Shown piece by piece: positions 33,451 to 42,286 of a DNA stretch of 64,000 bases. How positions within the stretch are numbered: position 1 is the first letter of the stretch; every line of letters begins with the position of its first letter. The DNA comes from Numidum massiliense (GTDB lineage: Bacteria; Bacillota; Bacilli; Thermoactinomycetales; Novibacillaceae): positions 985,758 to 1,049,757 of the forward strand of contig NZ_CTDZ01000009.1 of assembly GCF_001375555.1 (NCBI RefSeq). The letters are read 5' to 3'. The translations under genes were made by a program, and so were the position numbers. A model generated the notes under the pieces. The model made no database searches. It saw only the letters and a list, made by a program, of their open reading frames with translations, and was not told the DNA's origin.

Positions 33451-34065
33451 CTAGTCGTCGTTCACGTTTTTCGCCTTTACTTTTGATAAGCGGCGCCACC
33501 ACTGCCACGCGAGTAGGGAGATGGCGACTAAGGCGATCACAACCCATAGCGAGTTATAAACGACGGCGGTGAAGGCGCGCCAATGTTGTCCCAAAAAAAC
33601 CCCCAGCGTTAAAAAGGTCGCGACCCAAATGAAGCCTCCCGGAATCGCGTACAGGAGGAACGTGCCGAACGACCATTTGCTAATCGCCGCCAAATAGGCC
33701 GTCACATGGCGAAAACCGGGAAAAAAATAACCGACAGTGACGGTCATTTTCCCGAAACGGTGGAACCACGCTTCCATTTTATGTAACTTTTCCGGGGTTA
33801 TATGTACCTTTTTTCCATACTTAACTAAAAAGGGCAATCCGAGCTTACGCCCGACAAAAAAACTGACGGACATACCCGTAATGCTCCCTAAAAAAGCGAT
33901 AATCAGAGTGTATAAGTATTGAAAACTGCCTTTTGAAACTAGGAATCCCGCAAACGCCATCAACACTTCGTCTGGTATGGGAATGCCTATAATGCCGAGC
34001 ATGAGTGCTAAATATATGCCGACATACCCGTACTGGGCGATGTATTGTAGAATAGTATCTTCCAA
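33451..34065 (-). CDS. DedA family membrane protein
   Basis: 204 residues with four to six membrane segments. DedA motifs: GIIGIPIPDEVLMAFAGFLVS, then the re-entrant region GYFFPGFRHVTAYLAAISKWSFGTFLLYAIPGGFIWV. DedA proteins help flip undecaprenyl phosphate and other lipids across the membrane. A TTG at 34065 is chosen: AGGAGG lies nine bases before it and the family begins here. Longer in-frame starts up to 34530 would run over the divergent MBL gene and are rejected. Confidence 0.88.
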   Translation of the reverse strand: MEDTILQYIAQYGYVGIYLALMLGIIGIPIPDEVLMAFAGFLVSKGSFQYLYTLIIAFLGSITGMSVSFFVGRKLGLPFLVKYGKKVHITPEKLHKMEAWFHRFGKMTVTVGYFFPGFRHVTAYLAAISKWSFGTFLLYAIPGGFIWVATFLTLGVFLGQHWRAFTAVVYNSLWVVIALVAISLLAWQWWRRLSKVKAKNVNDD

Positions 34066-34213
34066 AAGCGGGTTCCTCCTTAAAAATGCACACAAAAACT
34101 CGTCCAGTTCAGCTAGGTGGCTCACGGCTCCCGGTTGCCTGTCGTTGTTGGCCGAGTATATACAGTGTAAAATAACGGTGACACCATTGCAAACCGAGAG
34201 AGGAAGGATCATT

Positions 34214-34852
34214 ATGCCTATCAAACGACAATCATTCGTTCTCGGACCGGTTATGACGAACGCGTACGTGTTGTGGAACGAGGAGACGTCACACGGTATC
34301 GTCGTCGATCCCGGCAGCAACCCCGCGCCACTGACGGCGGCGATTAACGATAAGGGGCTGACGATTGAAGCGATTTTACTGACGCACGCGCATTTTGACC
34401 ATATCGGTGGCGTCGAGGAGGTGCGTAAGCTAACCGGGGCGCCAGTGTACGTGCACGAGAACGAAGCGGACTGGTTGACAGACCCTCGTGCGAACGGCTC
34501 GCTGCGCTTCGGTATCGGAGACATTCGCACTGCGGCAGCGGAAAAGACGCTATCCGGGGGCGAGACGCTAATACTCTGCGGGAAGAAGTGTCAAGTCATT
34601 TTTACTCCCGGACATTCGCCCGGGAGTGTGAGTTACTATTTTGCCGACGAAGAGTTGCTGCTCAGTGGCGACGTATTATTCCAAGGTTCGATCGGCCGAA
34701 CCGACTTGACCGGCGGCGACTATGCGACGCTTATGGCCAGTATCGACACGCTGCTCGAACTGCCCGCCGAGACGCGAGTATGCGCCGGGCACGGTCCAGA
34801 GACGACGTTAGCGCGGGAGCAGCAAAGCAATCCGTTCATTAGCGGGCGGTAA
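34214..34852 (+). CDS. yqgX: MBL-fold metallo-hydrolase (YqgX-like)
   Basis: 212 residues. Zinc-site motif THAHFDHIGG, then TPGHSPGSVSYYF, SGDVLFQGSIGRTDL and a late His in CAGHGPETTLAREQQSNPF. This is the small glyoxalase-II-like family containing YqgX, which hydrolyses thioesters such as S-lactoyl-thiols; in a bacillithiol maker this fits methylglyoxal detoxification. The ATG at 34214 follows AGGAAGG. In B. subtilis yqgX and yqgY are neighbours; here the yqgY homologue is 4 kb away, with asnB and a methyltransferase between. Confidence 0.88.
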   Translation: MPIKRQSFVLGPVMTNAYVLWNEETSHGIVVDPGSNPAPLTAAINDKGLTIEAILLTHAHFDHIGGVEEVRKLTGAPVYVHENEADWLTDPRANGSLRFGIGDIRTAAAEKTLSGGETLILCGKKCQVIFTPGHSPGSVSYYFADEELLLSGDVLFQGSIGRTDLTGGDYATLMASIDTLLELPAETRVCAGHGPETTLAREQQSNPFISGR

Positions 34853-34947
34853 CAGCGTGTCCAAAGGCACAAATGAACAGGTGGTGACAGGCGGCTCCCT
34901 GCCATTTTATTAGCAGCGGTAACGGTCTAACCGTTAACTTGGGTGAC

Positions 34948-36912
34948 TTACATCGGTGCTGCAGATTGACTATCGTCTTTGTCAAAAGAAAGGTCCACTT
35001 GTTCGCGCTGCGGCTTAGTTTCGCCGACAGGTACGGCGTTCTTGTTCGTTTTTACCGACTGTACGAATTGTTCGTGCCAGCGGGAAAAAATGTAGAGTGC
35101 CCAAATCTTGCGGCTGTGGTCGAACTTGCCGGCTTTATGCTCGTCGAGAAGACGGGTGGCGGCGCTTTGGTCGATCCACGTCGCAATGGCGGTACTCGCG
35201 AGGACGTCGCGGACCGGTTCGTAGAGCGGACCGGTCAACCATTTTTTCAGGGGTACCGGGAAACCGAGTTTCGGGCGGTTCACGACGGAATCGGGAATGA
35301 TCCCTTTCATCGCCTCGCGCAGCACGTACTTCGTCGTATGTTTCGTCACACGCATATGGGCCGGGATTTTCGCAGCAAACTCTGCGATTTTCACGTCTAA
35401 GATCGGCATGCGTACTTCTAGCGAATGGGCCATACTCATTTTGTCCGCCTTGAGCAAAATGTTGCCCGGCATCCAGTGCATAATGTCCGTATACTGCATT
35501 TGGCTGAGTGGGTCCCACGTCTTACTTTCTTCGTACGCCCCGGCGACGACGTCAAACGGCGTGCGGTAATGGGCGAGCGTTTCGCCGGACAGCGAGACGA
35601 TACGCCGTTTTTCTGCCTCGTCAAATAAAAAGGCATTCCCGACGAAGCGCTCGTTCAGCGGCGTATTCGCTCGCAGCAAGTAACTGCGTCCGTACATACC
35701 GACAGGTAGTTTAGCGGCGAAGCCGCGGATCACTTTTTTTAAACCGGCGGGGACGTGGCGGAATGGGGCAATCGCCCGCGTTTCGCCGTAAATCGGGTAA
35801 CCGCCGAACAGTTCGTCCGCTCCTTCGCCTGAGAGCGCCATTGTGACGTGTTCCCGTGCGAGTTGCATTAAGTAGTACAACGGGATGGCAGACGGGTCGG
35901 CCATAGGCTCGTCCATATGTCTGACGACGTGCGGAATGGCGGCTAAGTAATCGTCAGCCGTCAGCGCGCGCGAGAAAAAGTTGATCCCGATTTCGTCGGC
36001 TGTCTGTTTTGCATGCTCGACTTCGTTCACCGGGTAATCGGCAAACCCGACACTGAACGAAGAGAGCGGTTTGGCGCTTTTGGCGGCGACGAGGCTCGTT
36101 ACGGCGGTCGAGTCGATGCCGCTCGAAAGAAACGTGCCGTACGGTACGTCGCATTGTAAATGTAGGTCGACCGACTCGCGAAACTGTTCGCGCAGCTCTT
36201 CGATAAACGAGTCGAGCGAGCGATTTTCTTCTGGCTCGAACGACAGCTGCCAATAGCGCTCGATGTGGCACTCGCCGTTTGCCGCTACCGTCATGCAGTG
36301 TGCGGGGAGCAGTTTATGGATGTTTTGGAACATGGTCATTTCTTGTGGCGGGTACTGAAACGTTAAGTAATTTAGGAAAGCCGTTGAATCAACGGACGCA
36401 TTGACCGCGCCACTGGCCAATAGTGCTTTAATTTCCGAGGAGAAAACGAACGAGTTTTTTTGTTTTGTGTAATAAAAAGGTTTCATGCCAAAGTGATCGC
36501 GGGCGCAAAACAGTTCTTGCCGCTTCCGATCCCAAATTGCGAAAGCGAACATCCCGCGAAATTTTTGCACACACGCCTTGCCCCATTCTTCGTAGGCGTG
36601 GACGATCACTTCGCTATCTGTTTTCGTGTAAAACGTATGTCCGCGCGCCGTTAGTTCGTCTAGCAGTTCGCGGTAGTTGTATATTTCACCGTTAAAAATT
36701 AACCAACACGTTTTATCTTCATTGTGCAGCGGTTGGCGACCCGTCTCTAAATCGATCATCGCGAGGCGGCGGAAGCCGAGGGCTAGTCGCTCTTCTTCGT
36801 GCACGCCGTCACTATCTGGGCCACGGTGCGCGATCGCTTCGTTCATCTGCCGAATGCGACCTAGTTCTATCGGACTGTCATCCCAAGTTAAAATACCGTT
36901 GATTCCACACAT
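34948..36912 (-). CDS. asnB: Asparagine synthase (glutamine-hydrolysing)
   Basis: 654 residues. The N-terminal class II glutaminase domain starts MCGINGILTW (Cys2 nucleophile after Met removal) with AHRGPDSDG and FNGEIYNYREL. The synthetase domain has the PP-loop SSGIDSTAVTSLVA and GEGADELFGGYPIYG. It makes asparagine from aspartate, ATP and glutamine. The overall form is close to the AsnO group of Bacillus, which is tied to sporulation, but with about 40 extra residues, mostly a polar C-terminal tail (KPQREQVDLSFDKDDSQSAAPM). Single-gene unit. Confidence 0.93.
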   Translation of the reverse strand: MCGINGILTWDDSPIELGRIRQMNEAIAHRGPDSDGVHEEERLALGFRRLAMIDLETGRQPLHNEDKTCWLIFNGEIYNYRELLDELTARGHTFYTKTDSEVIVHAYEEWGKACVQKFRGMFAFAIWDRKRQELFCARDHFGMKPFYYTKQKNSFVFSSEIKALLASGAVNASVDSTAFLNYLTFQYPPQEMTMFQNIHKLLPAHCMTVAANGECHIERYWQLSFEPEENRSLDSFIEELREQFRESVDLHLQCDVPYGTFLSSGIDSTAVTSLVAAKSAKPLSSFSVGFADYPVNEVEHAKQTADEIGINFFSRALTADDYLAAIPHVVRHMDEPMADPSAIPLYYLMQLAREHVTMALSGEGADELFGGYPIYGETRAIAPFRHVPAGLKKVIRGFAAKLPVGMYGRSYLLRANTPLNERFVGNAFLFDEAEKRRIVSLSGETLAHYRTPFDVVAGAYEESKTWDPLSQMQYTDIMHWMPGNILLKADKMSMAHSLEVRMPILDVKIAEFAAKIPAHMRVTKHTTKYVLREAMKGIIPDSVVNRPKLGFPVPLKKWLTGPLYEPVRDVLASTAIATWIDQSAATRLLDEHKAGKFDHSRKIWALYIFSRWHEQFVQSVKTNKNAVPVGETKPQREQVDLSFDKDDSQSAAPM

Positions 36913-37164
36913 GTGTCAACTATCCTCTCCCAAGTGGTCTAACGATGCGGTGTTCAGCTTTATTTGTATTTTAAGCCATTCTTGCCATCCGTATAAGGGG
37001 TGCACGGAAAAAACACCGTTACATTGTACCAGAATTACGGTACCTGTGGTACGTAGCATGCAAGATAAAGGTGAGGCATGCTTTTTTCATTCGGCTACGG
37101 TACAATGAGTGCGAGTAAGTAAACCGCCAACAACGCAATCATGCGATGACGAGGAGGAGGTCAC

Positions 37165-38391
37165 TTGACGACGGCTACACCGCTAGCAAAGTGGATTCGC
37201 GCGCAGTTACAGAACCGCGCGAGTAAGCGCGTCACCTTCGCACAGTTTATGGCATGGACTTTATACCATCCTACATTAGGTTATTATACACGACCCGTTA
37301 CAAAGATAGGAAGAAAAGGTGACTTTTTTACTAACTCGTCTGTCAGCACAGTGTTTGGGGAAACGTTAGCACCGTTTTTGCAAAAACTTAGCAAGACGTT
37401 CGCTAGCGACAGTTGGGCCATTCTCGAAGTAGGTGGCGGCGACGGCAAGCTCGCTAGCGATTTGTTGCGCGCGCTGCCTGTACGAGGCACGTTACCCCGC
37501 GAAGGAGAGCAACTTGCGCCAGACGCGTTACAAGGACAAAAGACGTTCCCCCCGCAGCGTTGTGCGAAACCGTTACAGACGTATTATATGCTGGAGGCGA
37601 GCCCGTACCACCGCGCTCGCGTACGAGAGCGAGTCGGCAGTGACGCGAGACTGCACTTTATCGAGAAGCTTGACGAACTTGACGCGGTTGACACCTTCAC
37701 GCGGCAGGAGCCGGTGATTGTCCTCGCGAATGAACTGTTTGATGCGCTACCGGTACACCGCCTCCGCTATTCCGACGGGAAGTGGCAAGAAATTTACGTC
37801 GCGTGGGATGGGCGAACAGACGCCTTTACCGAATGTTTGGACGACGTTTCGGTGTCGCGGCTGGCGCAATATGTGCGGGAAGAACAGCCGCCCGAACGAC
37901 AGGGACAAACGATTGAAGTTAACTTAGAGGCCGAACGCATGCTCCAGCGTCTCGCGGCAGTCATCCCGCGGGGCTACCTACTGACGATCGATTACGGGGA
38001 CGTCAGTGACACCTTGTGGGAACCGGCACGCAGGGATGGCACGCTCCGCTGTTATTATCGGCACGGTGCGCACGACGATCCTTACGTTCGTGTGGGCGAG
38101 CAAGATCTAACGGCGCACGTCAATTTTACTTCGTTACAGCGTTGGGGGGGTGCGTGTGGTTGGGAGACGCAACTGTTTGCACCGCAAGGAGAGTTTTTAC
38201 AGCAGATCGGTATTTTGCAGCAGCTCGTGGCGCACAGCGATCCGAACCCGTTTAGCGCCGCCTCGAAGCGCAATCGAGCGATCCGCCAACTGATTGCGCC
38301 AGGAGGCATGGGTAGTACGTTTAACGTGCTCCTGCAGGCGCGGGGAAACGGGGCGGCCGATGTACAAGCAAAAACAATGTCGTCGATGTGA
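37165..38391 (+). CDS. MidA-like (COG1565) class I SAM-dependent methyltransferase
   Basis: 408 residues. The N-terminal block TFAQFMAWTLYHPTLGYYTR...IGRKGDFFTNSSVSTVFGE and the SAM motif ILEVGGGDGKLASDLL are typical of the MidA/NDUFAF7 family, as are PVIVLANELFDALPVHRL and YLLTIDYGD. The mitochondrial member dimethylates an arginine of complex I; bacterial targets are unknown. An insertion of about 30 residues (RGTLPREGEQLAPDALQGQKTFPPQRC) follows the SAM motif. The TTG at 37165 has GGAGGAGG close upstream. Confidence 0.87.
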   Translation: MTTATPLAKWIRAQLQNRASKRVTFAQFMAWTLYHPTLGYYTRPVTKIGRKGDFFTNSSVSTVFGETLAPFLQKLSKTFASDSWAILEVGGGDGKLASDLLRALPVRGTLPREGEQLAPDALQGQKTFPPQRCAKPLQTYYMLEASPYHRARVRERVGSDARLHFIEKLDELDAVDTFTRQEPVIVLANELFDALPVHRLRYSDGKWQEIYVAWDGRTDAFTECLDDVSVSRLAQYVREEQPPERQGQTIEVNLEAERMLQRLAAVIPRGYLLTIDYGDVSDTLWEPARRDGTLRCYYRHGAHDDPYVRVGEQDLTAHVNFTSLQRWGGACGWETQLFAPQGEFLQQIGILQQLVAHSDPNPFSAASKRNRAIRQLIAPGGMGSTFNVLLQARGNGAADVQAKTMSSM

Positions 38392-38451
38392 CAGCAGTGG
38401 CGTAGGAGAAGAAGAGCGACCGCTGCCTAGGGTGCTATTTAAGATAGCAAA

Positions 38452-38483
38452 AAAAAAGGCACCGAATGACCGGTGCCTTTTTT
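38452..38483. terminator. Bidirectional terminator
   Basis: 13-bp stem (38452-38464 with 38471-38483) with A-run and T-run flanks and loop AATGAC. It lies between the methyltransferase and the convergent DUF2626 gene. Confidence 0.9.
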
Positions 38484-38524
38484 CCTACAGTGCGGGTCGC
38501 TTATGTACCCGTGCAGCAGCCTGC

Positions 38525-38776
38525 TTATGCAGCAGCACCGCCGCCGACGCCAACGAAAAACGACCAAAAAACGATGCCGACGAATGCTACGACCATGTAC
38601 CCGCCGAATATGTACATGTAGCCCCGCTCGGTAATGGGGAGGTAGCTAACGATTAAGAAGAATGCTGTTTGCGCGAAAAATAGCATGGCAGTAACAGTCA
38701 TTCCGCCAGCTAAAAACATGAGCGCGATGATGAACACCCAGAATGCTAATACGCGGAACATGCGATCCATTCCCAT
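38525..38776 (-). CDS. yqgY: DUF2626 family membrane protein (YqgY-like)
   Basis: About 83 residues, nearly all membrane, with three hydrophobic segments. MDRMFRVLAFWVFIIALMF, TAMLFFAQTAFFLIVSYL and ERGYMYIFGGYMVVAFVGIVFW match the DUF2626 family of Bacillales, whose function is unknown. The ATG at 38776 gives a workable distance to AAAGGA; the ATG at 38788 touches that site. It ends in a Gly/Ala tail. Confidence 0.8.
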   Translation of the reverse strand: MGMDRMFRVLAFWVFIIALMFLAGGMTVTAMLFFAQTAFFLIVSYLPITERGYMYIFGGYMVVAFVGIVFWSFFVGVGGGAAA

Positions 38777-38788
38777 ATCGACAAACAT

Positions 38789-39126
38789 TCCTTTCTCTAC
38801 AACGTAAGTGCTGCGCGTACAGTTTTAACGTATCCCACGACTAAGGATTCCATACTTTATTATAAACAAACACCTCTAAACTGTAAATGTCTGATTGGCT
38901 AGTCTACATAATTTTGTTGACGTTTGCAGCGCAAAGCATACGTTGAGTAAAAAATGCTCAAAACGGGTTGCCTCTTAAATGTGACCGCGGGAAGTGTCAC
39001 GTTTTTATTTCTGCACGTATAATATCATACGAAATGGGTTATACAAGATTCTATGAAGTCTATGAGTTGCATACAGATAGATCAAGTTAGTTATTTCTGT
39101 AGCTATTTTGGACAGGAGGGAAGAAA
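38789..39126. other. 338-bp intergenic region upstream of the RsfA-like gene
   Basis: No gene is visible. A hairpin with a T-run lies at 38977-39008, about 120 bp before the rsfA-like start. A promoter-like TTGACG lies near 38920 but has no matching -10. The stretch before rsfA contains GCATACAG, faintly like a sporulation-sigma -10. Confidence 0.45.
38977..39008 (+). terminator. Orphan terminator-like hairpin
   Basis: Stem AAATGTGAC/GTCACGTTT (38977-38985 with 38996-39004, one G-U pair) followed by T residues. No gene on the plus strand lies directly upstream, so it would end a short leader or small RNA. Confidence 0.5.
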
Positions 39127-39735
39127 ATGACAACGTTACGCCAAGACGCGTGGACAGAAGATGACGATTTGTTATTGGCTGAAGTAACGCTTCGCCATAT
39201 TCGGGAAGGAAGTACTCAGTTGGCGGCGTTTGAAGAAGTCGGCGAAAAACTTGGCCGAACCCCGGCGGCTTGCGGTTTTAGATGGAACAGTGTCGTGCGA
39301 AAAAATTACATCCCAGCGATTCAAATCGCCAAATCGCAGCGGCAAGGAAACAAAAAAAGGAGAAACACCCCTGTTACTTTGAACGAAGACTTGGATAAAC
39401 AAGGTGATTCTACCGTCTCACTGACAGCGGTGATCCGTTTCTTAAGGCAGCACAAGCACGAATACAGTGAGATGAGCAAACAGGTGCGACATTTGGAAAA
39501 AAAGCTAGCCGAACGCGATGCGGAATATTTGCGGCTCGAGGCCGAGTACAACGAATTAAAAAAGCGCGTCGATCATACGCAAGCTGACTACCAAACAATT
39601 AACGACGATTATAAAACGCTCATAAAGATTATGGATCGTGCGAGAAAGTTAGCTATACTTAACGAGGACGAAGTAGAAGAAAAGCCGAAATTCAAAATGG
39701 ACATAAACGGCAACTTAGAGCGCGTCGATAAGTAG
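39127..39735 (+). CDS. rsfA: RsfA family prespore transcription factor
   Basis: 202 residues. An N-terminal Myb/SANT-like domain ([55 protein letters not shown]) and a C-terminal coiled coil (about 115-175) give the exact RsfA layout. RsfA modulates SigF-dependent genes in the forespore. Its neighbour is ylbP, and in B. subtilis ylbO (an RsfA paralogue) and ylbP are adjacent, so this is the ylbO-position gene. The ATG follows AGGAGGG. Confidence 0.88.
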   Translation: MTTLRQDAWTEDDDLLLAEVTLRHIREGSTQLAAFEEVGEKLGRTPAACGFRWNSVVRKNYIPAIQIAKSQRQGNKKRRNTPVTLNEDLDKQGDSTVSLTAVIRFLRQHKHEYSEMSKQVRHLEKKLAERDAEYLRLEAEYNELKKRVDHTQADYQTINDDYKTLIKIMDRARKLAILNEDEVEEKPKFKMDINGNLERVDK

Positions 39736-39764
39736 AGAAAAACCCCCATCAGGGGGTTTTTCTC
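39735..39764. terminator. Bidirectional terminator after the RsfA-like gene
   Basis: Perfect 13-bp stem (39735-39747 with 39752-39764) with loop ATCA and A/T-rich outer pairs. It serves the RsfA-like gene and the convergent ylbP. Confidence 0.92.
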
Positions 39765-39803
39765 CTCTATATACTAACTACAATCACGCGCCGTTAAGAT
39801 TCT

Positions 39804-40277
39804 TTACTCTTGCAACGAAATCCCCTCCGGCATCCACACGTACGGGTTTTCCCCGCGGTCGCGGGTCGGGTTGTACGTGACAGGACTGAAACCCATTTTT
39901 AACCAAAACTCGTCGGCGCGGCAGCGAGAGTTCGTTTTAATAGGCAACCCCAAACTTTTTGCGTAGTTGACGAGCGCCGTGCCGTAATCGCGATTGCGGT
40001 ACTGCGGCAGAACTTCTAACTTCCACAGTTCATAGTAATCTTGAGCAGGTGCAAAATAGTGGTCGTATTTCGAGTCGATGCGGTACAAACTCATGCGTGC
40101 GATGAGCGCACCGTCGACATAAATACCATAAAAAGGTGAATTGCTATCGTTTTCGATTATATTTTCCCGTAGGTCGTCAAGCATCGAAAGCTCTTCAAGG
40201 CCGTATTCGCGGAACTTCTGAAACTCCTCTAACGTTTTATAGTTAATTTGTAAGCGCTCAATATTCGGCTCAGGCAT
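39804..40277 (-). CDS. ylbP: GNAT family N-acetyltransferase, YlbP-like
   Basis: 157 residues. Matches B. subtilis YlbP over its length (INYKTLEEFQKFREYGLEELSMLDDL, IENDSNSPFYGIYVDGALIARMSLY, ELWKLEVLPQYRNRDYGTALVNYAKS). The acetyl-CoA loop is QYRNRDYGTAL, where the usual Q/R-x-x-G-x-G/A has Asp in place of the first Gly. Substrate unknown. Orientation is convergent to the RsfA-like gene. Confidence 0.88.
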   Translation of the reverse strand: MPEPNIERLQINYKTLEEFQKFREYGLEELSMLDDLRENIIENDSNSPFYGIYVDGALIARMSLYRIDSKYDHYFAPAQDYYELWKLEVLPQYRNRDYGTALVNYAKSLGLPIKTNSRCRADEFWLKMGFSPVTYNPTRDRGENPYVWMPEGISLQE

Positions 40278-40504
40278 GCTTTGTATCCCCTTTCATTACA
40301 CACTTACACCCATTATACAACAAACGCAGTGCATGTGTGGGGCGATTTTTTCGCTAATCTTTAAGGAAGCTAAATCTCATTATTTCAGTTATACTACATG
40401 TATAGGAACTGGAAAATTAAGCTTCTGAAAACAAATGTGTGAAACACAATAATTATATCGTATGACGATGTCACATTCATACACATTAGAAAGGGGCATG
40501 TGAC

Positions 40505-42055
40505 ATGCGGAGACGCTCTCCCAAAAAGTTAACCGTCGCATTATTAATCGCGCTGTTATTGTGCGGGCTCGATCCGTTTATGACAGTTACTGCCTTGACG
40601 AGTATTATTCAAGAGTGGCGATTGCCTTATCAGCTGGCGGTCTGGATCATGACCTTATATTTCCTAGCGTTCGGTGTCAGCATCCCGGTGATGAAACATT
40701 TATCCGAACGCTTCGGACGACAGTACATAATAGCCGTCTCTCTGGCTGTATGCGGCACTGGCGCGCTCGTCAGCAGCATAGCGCCGAACTATCTTCTCCT
40801 TTTTGCCGGTCGCTTGCTACAAGGGGTCGGTGCGGGGGGATTGTTTCCGCCAGTTGTCGCTGTCATAAAAAACTATAACGGGTGGAAAAAAACGTTACTC
40901 ATCGTCGGGTCGGCGCTCGCACCGCTTATTGCTAGCTTCGGTGTCAGTGCTGTCCATTGGCGCAGCGTCTTCTTTATGCAAGTGCCGTTCGCCTTTTTCG
41001 CTTGCCTGCTCCTTTACCGCCGCCCGTACCAACAGCGGCAACCTGTTGCACCGTTCGATGTGCTCGGTATTCTACTGTTCACAGGCATTGCGGTCAACTT
41101 AATGACCGGGTTAATATACGTTGAACCGGAACGGTTTTGGCAGTCGTTTTTAGGGCCGGAAGTGTTTCCGTTCGTCGTGGTGGCGAGTGGCTTAATCGTG
41201 CCGCTGGCGATGGTCGAACGGCAGCATCGCGCACCGCTCGTTCCGCCGCGCAACTTTCTCACGCAGCGCACCGTATACCCGCTGTTGACGCGCACATTTG
41301 CCGGCATGTGCTGGGCGACACTCATGTTTGTCCCGACGTTCGCCGAAGTGTTGTTGCGGCATCAAACAGGCAGTGGTGGTTATTTAGCCGCGTTACTTGC
41401 GGTTACTGCGATTGTCGCGATTTTCCTGTCGCGCGATCTCATCGAGCGGTACGGTGAGCAAGTCGTCACTGCAGCAGGCTTCTTGCTCATCGCCTGTGGA
41501 TATTTGTTGTTAGCGACAGTTGCACTGCGACAGTGGAGTTTTGTGTTAGTCGTAGCCTTGCTCGGGTTAGGCCTTGGGCTGACCCTCATCGCACCGATCG
41601 GGGACGCGTTCACTCTCGCTTCCAGAGAAGATAAAGCGAAACCGCGCGTCCTACAGGAAAATTTATTTCAGATGGTCGGCATGGCGGTGGGACCGTCGTT
41701 AGTCGTCACTTTTTTAACGCAGCGCGTGGCAGAGCTTCCGGCGCGCGTTAGCGAATCGCTAATGGTGGCGCCGACGGGGGCTGGGGAGCTTGCGGGCGGT
41801 ACGTTTGCCGAGTTAGTGCAAGGTATTGCCGAGTTGCCGATCGTCGACGAAGTCGCGCTGCGTGAGCTTATTCCCGACGATATTGCGGTGACGACGCAAG
41901 AACTCATTTTGCGCCAAACGATGAATGTGATGCGGAACGGACTCGTCGAGGGGTATCAAGATTTGTTTTTAGCGGCGACTGTCTTTGCCTTGTGCGGCTT
42001 TACGTTTCTACTGGCGATGTGGCGTTTGGAACAGGACGAGCGATTAAAGCAGTAA
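40505..42055 (+). CDS. MFS transporter, DHA2-like drug:H+ antiporter
   Basis: 516 residues with about 14 predicted membrane segments. MFS motifs: LDPFMTVTALTSIIQEWRLP in the first helix region, HLSERFGRQYII in the first loop, GRLLQGVGAGGLFPPV in helix four. The long last extracytoplasmic loop (about 410-475) is typical of DHA2 pumps. Likely exports hydrophobic or drug-like compounds; substrate unknown. AAAGGGG lies before the ATG at 40505. It is inserted between ylbP and bshC relative to B. subtilis. Confidence 0.85.
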   Translation: MRRRSPKKLTVALLIALLLCGLDPFMTVTALTSIIQEWRLPYQLAVWIMTLYFLAFGVSIPVMKHLSERFGRQYIIAVSLAVCGTGALVSSIAPNYLLLFAGRLLQGVGAGGLFPPVVAVIKNYNGWKKTLLIVGSALAPLIASFGVSAVHWRSVFFMQVPFAFFACLLLYRRPYQQRQPVAPFDVLGILLFTGIAVNLMTGLIYVEPERFWQSFLGPEVFPFVVVASGLIVPLAMVERQHRAPLVPPRNFLTQRTVYPLLTRTFAGMCWATLMFVPTFAEVLLRHQTGSGGYLAALLAVTAIVAIFLSRDLIERYGEQVVTAAGFLLIACGYLLLATVALRQWSFVLVVALLGLGLGLTLIAPIGDAFTLASREDKAKPRVLQENLFQMVGMAVGPSLVVTFLTQRVAELPARVSESLMVAPTGAGELAGGTFAELVQGIAELPIVDEVALRELIPDDIAVTTQELILRQTMNVMRNGLVEGYQDLFLAATVFALCGFTFLLAMWRLEQDERLKQ

Positions 42056-42286
42056 ACCATATGGCACGCCTTTCGTCAGGAAGGCCCCCGCTTTACGAGG
42101 TAGTGCAAGTGTGCGAATCAATCTTTCGCCGCACGAAACAGTCGTGTATACTAAGGGGGAGGTACGATCGCTATTGAAGTGGCCTTTCGATGCGAGGTAG
42201 CTACTTAAAGCAGATCGAATCTTACAAGGTGGAAAGTATGCACCGCTACTAGAGCGGCCGAAGGTAAAAAAGGGGATCGAATAGAG

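Noticed and set aside
34066-34530. Extended N-terminus of the DedA protein
   Set aside because: The extension would overlap the divergent MBL gene and its promoter; a TTG at 34065 with AGGAGG nine bases upstream fits the family start.
34920-34936. AACGGT/ACCGTT inverted repeat between the MBL hydrolase and asnB as a terminator
   Set aside because: The stem is short and no T-run follows on either strand.
42149-42200. GGGGAGGT followed by a TTG-started eight-codon frame upstream of bshC, as a leader peptide
   Set aside because: The peptide has no regulatory codons, no attenuator hairpin follows, and the match could be chance.
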